From Chlorops oryzae (taxonomy: Eukaryota; Arthropoda; Insecta; Diptera; Chloropidae), in contig CM035808.1 of assembly GCA_020466095.1 (NCBI GenBank), positions 51,782,125-51,846,124 of the forward strand: a stretch of DNA of 64,000 nt. The letters are read 5' to 3'. A program made the translations under genes and the position numbers. How positions within the stretch are numbered: the stretch's first letter is position 1; each line of letters opens with the position of its first letter. Shown one piece after another: positions 63,181-64,000 of the stretch. The notes beneath the pieces were generated by a model. It saw nothing but the letters and a program-made list of their open reading frames with translations, made no database searches and was not told the origin of the DNA.

Positions 63181-64000
63181 CACAGTGTGCCGAGTGCGGC
63201 CAAAAATAGTAAAAATAAAAGTGCAGATTTTGAAGAATTTTTTTTTATGGCTTCTTAGAGAATACATTGAATTAAAAATTCCCAAATTTTCTTGCCGATA
63301 TCTTTAGTTTTGCGATCACAACACGCCTTTGAAGTTGTCTTATGCAAAATGTGAACTTTTGTTGTTTTGCACAATTATTGCATATGCGCGGGTTCAAATC
63401 GAATAAAGAGTAAGTATACAACTATAAATACCCAAGTATCATATATCAAATTGAAGTGTAGCTTATTTACAATCATAAAAACGTATTCGTGTATATAAAT
63501 TATTATTATATACAAAATATTATTACTGTTAAAAAAATATGTGAAATACTGAAAAATTGAACATTTCACAGAATTTCAAAATTGAAAAAAAAAATTATGC
63601 GAAATATGACCTCTCTAATTTTTTTATATGTTATTAAGTAATAGGCGCTTATCATAAAAAAAAGTTAAAATTTAACAAATTTGTTGCGATTTCGGATTTA
63701 TGTTCCATGTTATGGAGCACTAAAATTAGGTTATAAAATTATTAATTGCACATACAAACAAATACCAGGAAATTTTGCAAATAAGTTTATACAAAATATA
63801 TATTGTATGAAAGAAAAAACCCTAAAATTTAATAATTTATATTGTTTTTGTTAATGTTTTTATTGAACAATGTAAAAATATGCATGTGAAATAGGTAAAA
63901 ATATTGGGAAATATGCAAAAACTATGCAAATTTCAAAAGATTTTTAAAAAATTTAAAAAAAAAATGACCTCCTCAAATTTTTGATATTTTATTGCCTATG
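63181..64000 (+). mobile_element. Second Transib copy, left part (runs off the window)
   Basis: Starts cacagtgtgccgagtgcggc at 63181 and matches 18088-18907 with only occasional changes, mainly A/T run lengths. Heptamer 63181-63187, 12-bp spacer and CCAAAAATA at 63200-63208 repeat the left-end arrangement. The preceding 5 bp are cgaca, within BEL coding sequence; the BEL copy A reads cgaca then ctcat there, so cgaca is the expected target. The right end lies outside the window. Confidence 0.88.

Overview
This window is intergenic or intronic DNA of a higher fly (Brachycera: Schizophora; a tephritid-like genome is plausible, but I cannot name the species). The evidence is an AT-rich background, dipteran mini-me/DINE-1-type repeats carrying GTCY microsatellites, and BEL/Pao, Ty3/Gypsy, Jockey, piggyBac, hAT, PIF/Harbinger and Transib remnants. 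Almost everything is transposable-element sequence. The only host gene recognised is the 3' part of a DENND6 (FAM116-type DENN domain) gene on the + strand at 2711-4437, with two exons, a short intron and a poly(A) signal.

Layout. 1-1964: two minus-strand Helentron-like elements (HINEs). 2711-4480: DENND6. 5268-9300: a broken, intron-containing hAT transposase gene, interrupted at 5943-7057 by a DNA element with 32-bp inverted repeats and a 7-bp target duplication. 9309-9552: a second hAT relic. 10355-12012: a foldback palindrome running into an assembly gap. 12226-17082: three HINEs around a Jockey-like RT relic. 17634-17874: a tRNA-type SINE with perfect target duplications. 18030-20490: a second SINE split by a Transib element. 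20655-21685: a PIF/Harbinger relic. 23586-24145: a HINE stub. 24285-30130: minus-strand BEL/Pao sequence. 30990-36440: a probable minus-strand LTR retrotransposon carrying a 2.8-kb element with about 400-bp inverted repeats. 37137-46810: a nest in which a HINE holds a nearly intact Gypsy element, and the Gypsy protease region holds a piggyBac element. 46811-48555: a decayed Gypsy-group element. 49002-49861: a partial, nearly identical piggyBac copy beside a gap. 50070-58131: Harbinger, Myb/SANT-like, solo-LTR, SINE and HINE sequences. 58239-58937: a relic of an orphan arthropod FCYICG protein. 59325-63180: the 5' part of a second, better preserved BEL element, entered by another Transib copy that runs off the window.

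Most notable: the Transib element at 18088-20436 is flanked by a perfect 5-bp duplication (cgacg). Both its ends start with CACAGTG, the consensus heptamer of V(D)J recombination signals. At the left end a 12-bp spacer and at the right end a 23-bp spacer separate the heptamer from the same nonamer-like block, CCAAAAATA. It encodes only the C-terminal part of a RAG1-like Transib transposase. The second copy at 63181 has the same left-end 12-bp architecture. This 12/23 asymmetry in a fly Transib is the best candidate for an exciting system here.

The elements interact only by nesting. The nesting gives a relative chronology: HINE, then Gypsy, then piggyBac; SINE, then Transib; FCYICG-linked repeat, then BEL, then Transib. 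The two LTRs of the Gypsy element are almost identical, so several of these insertions are recent.
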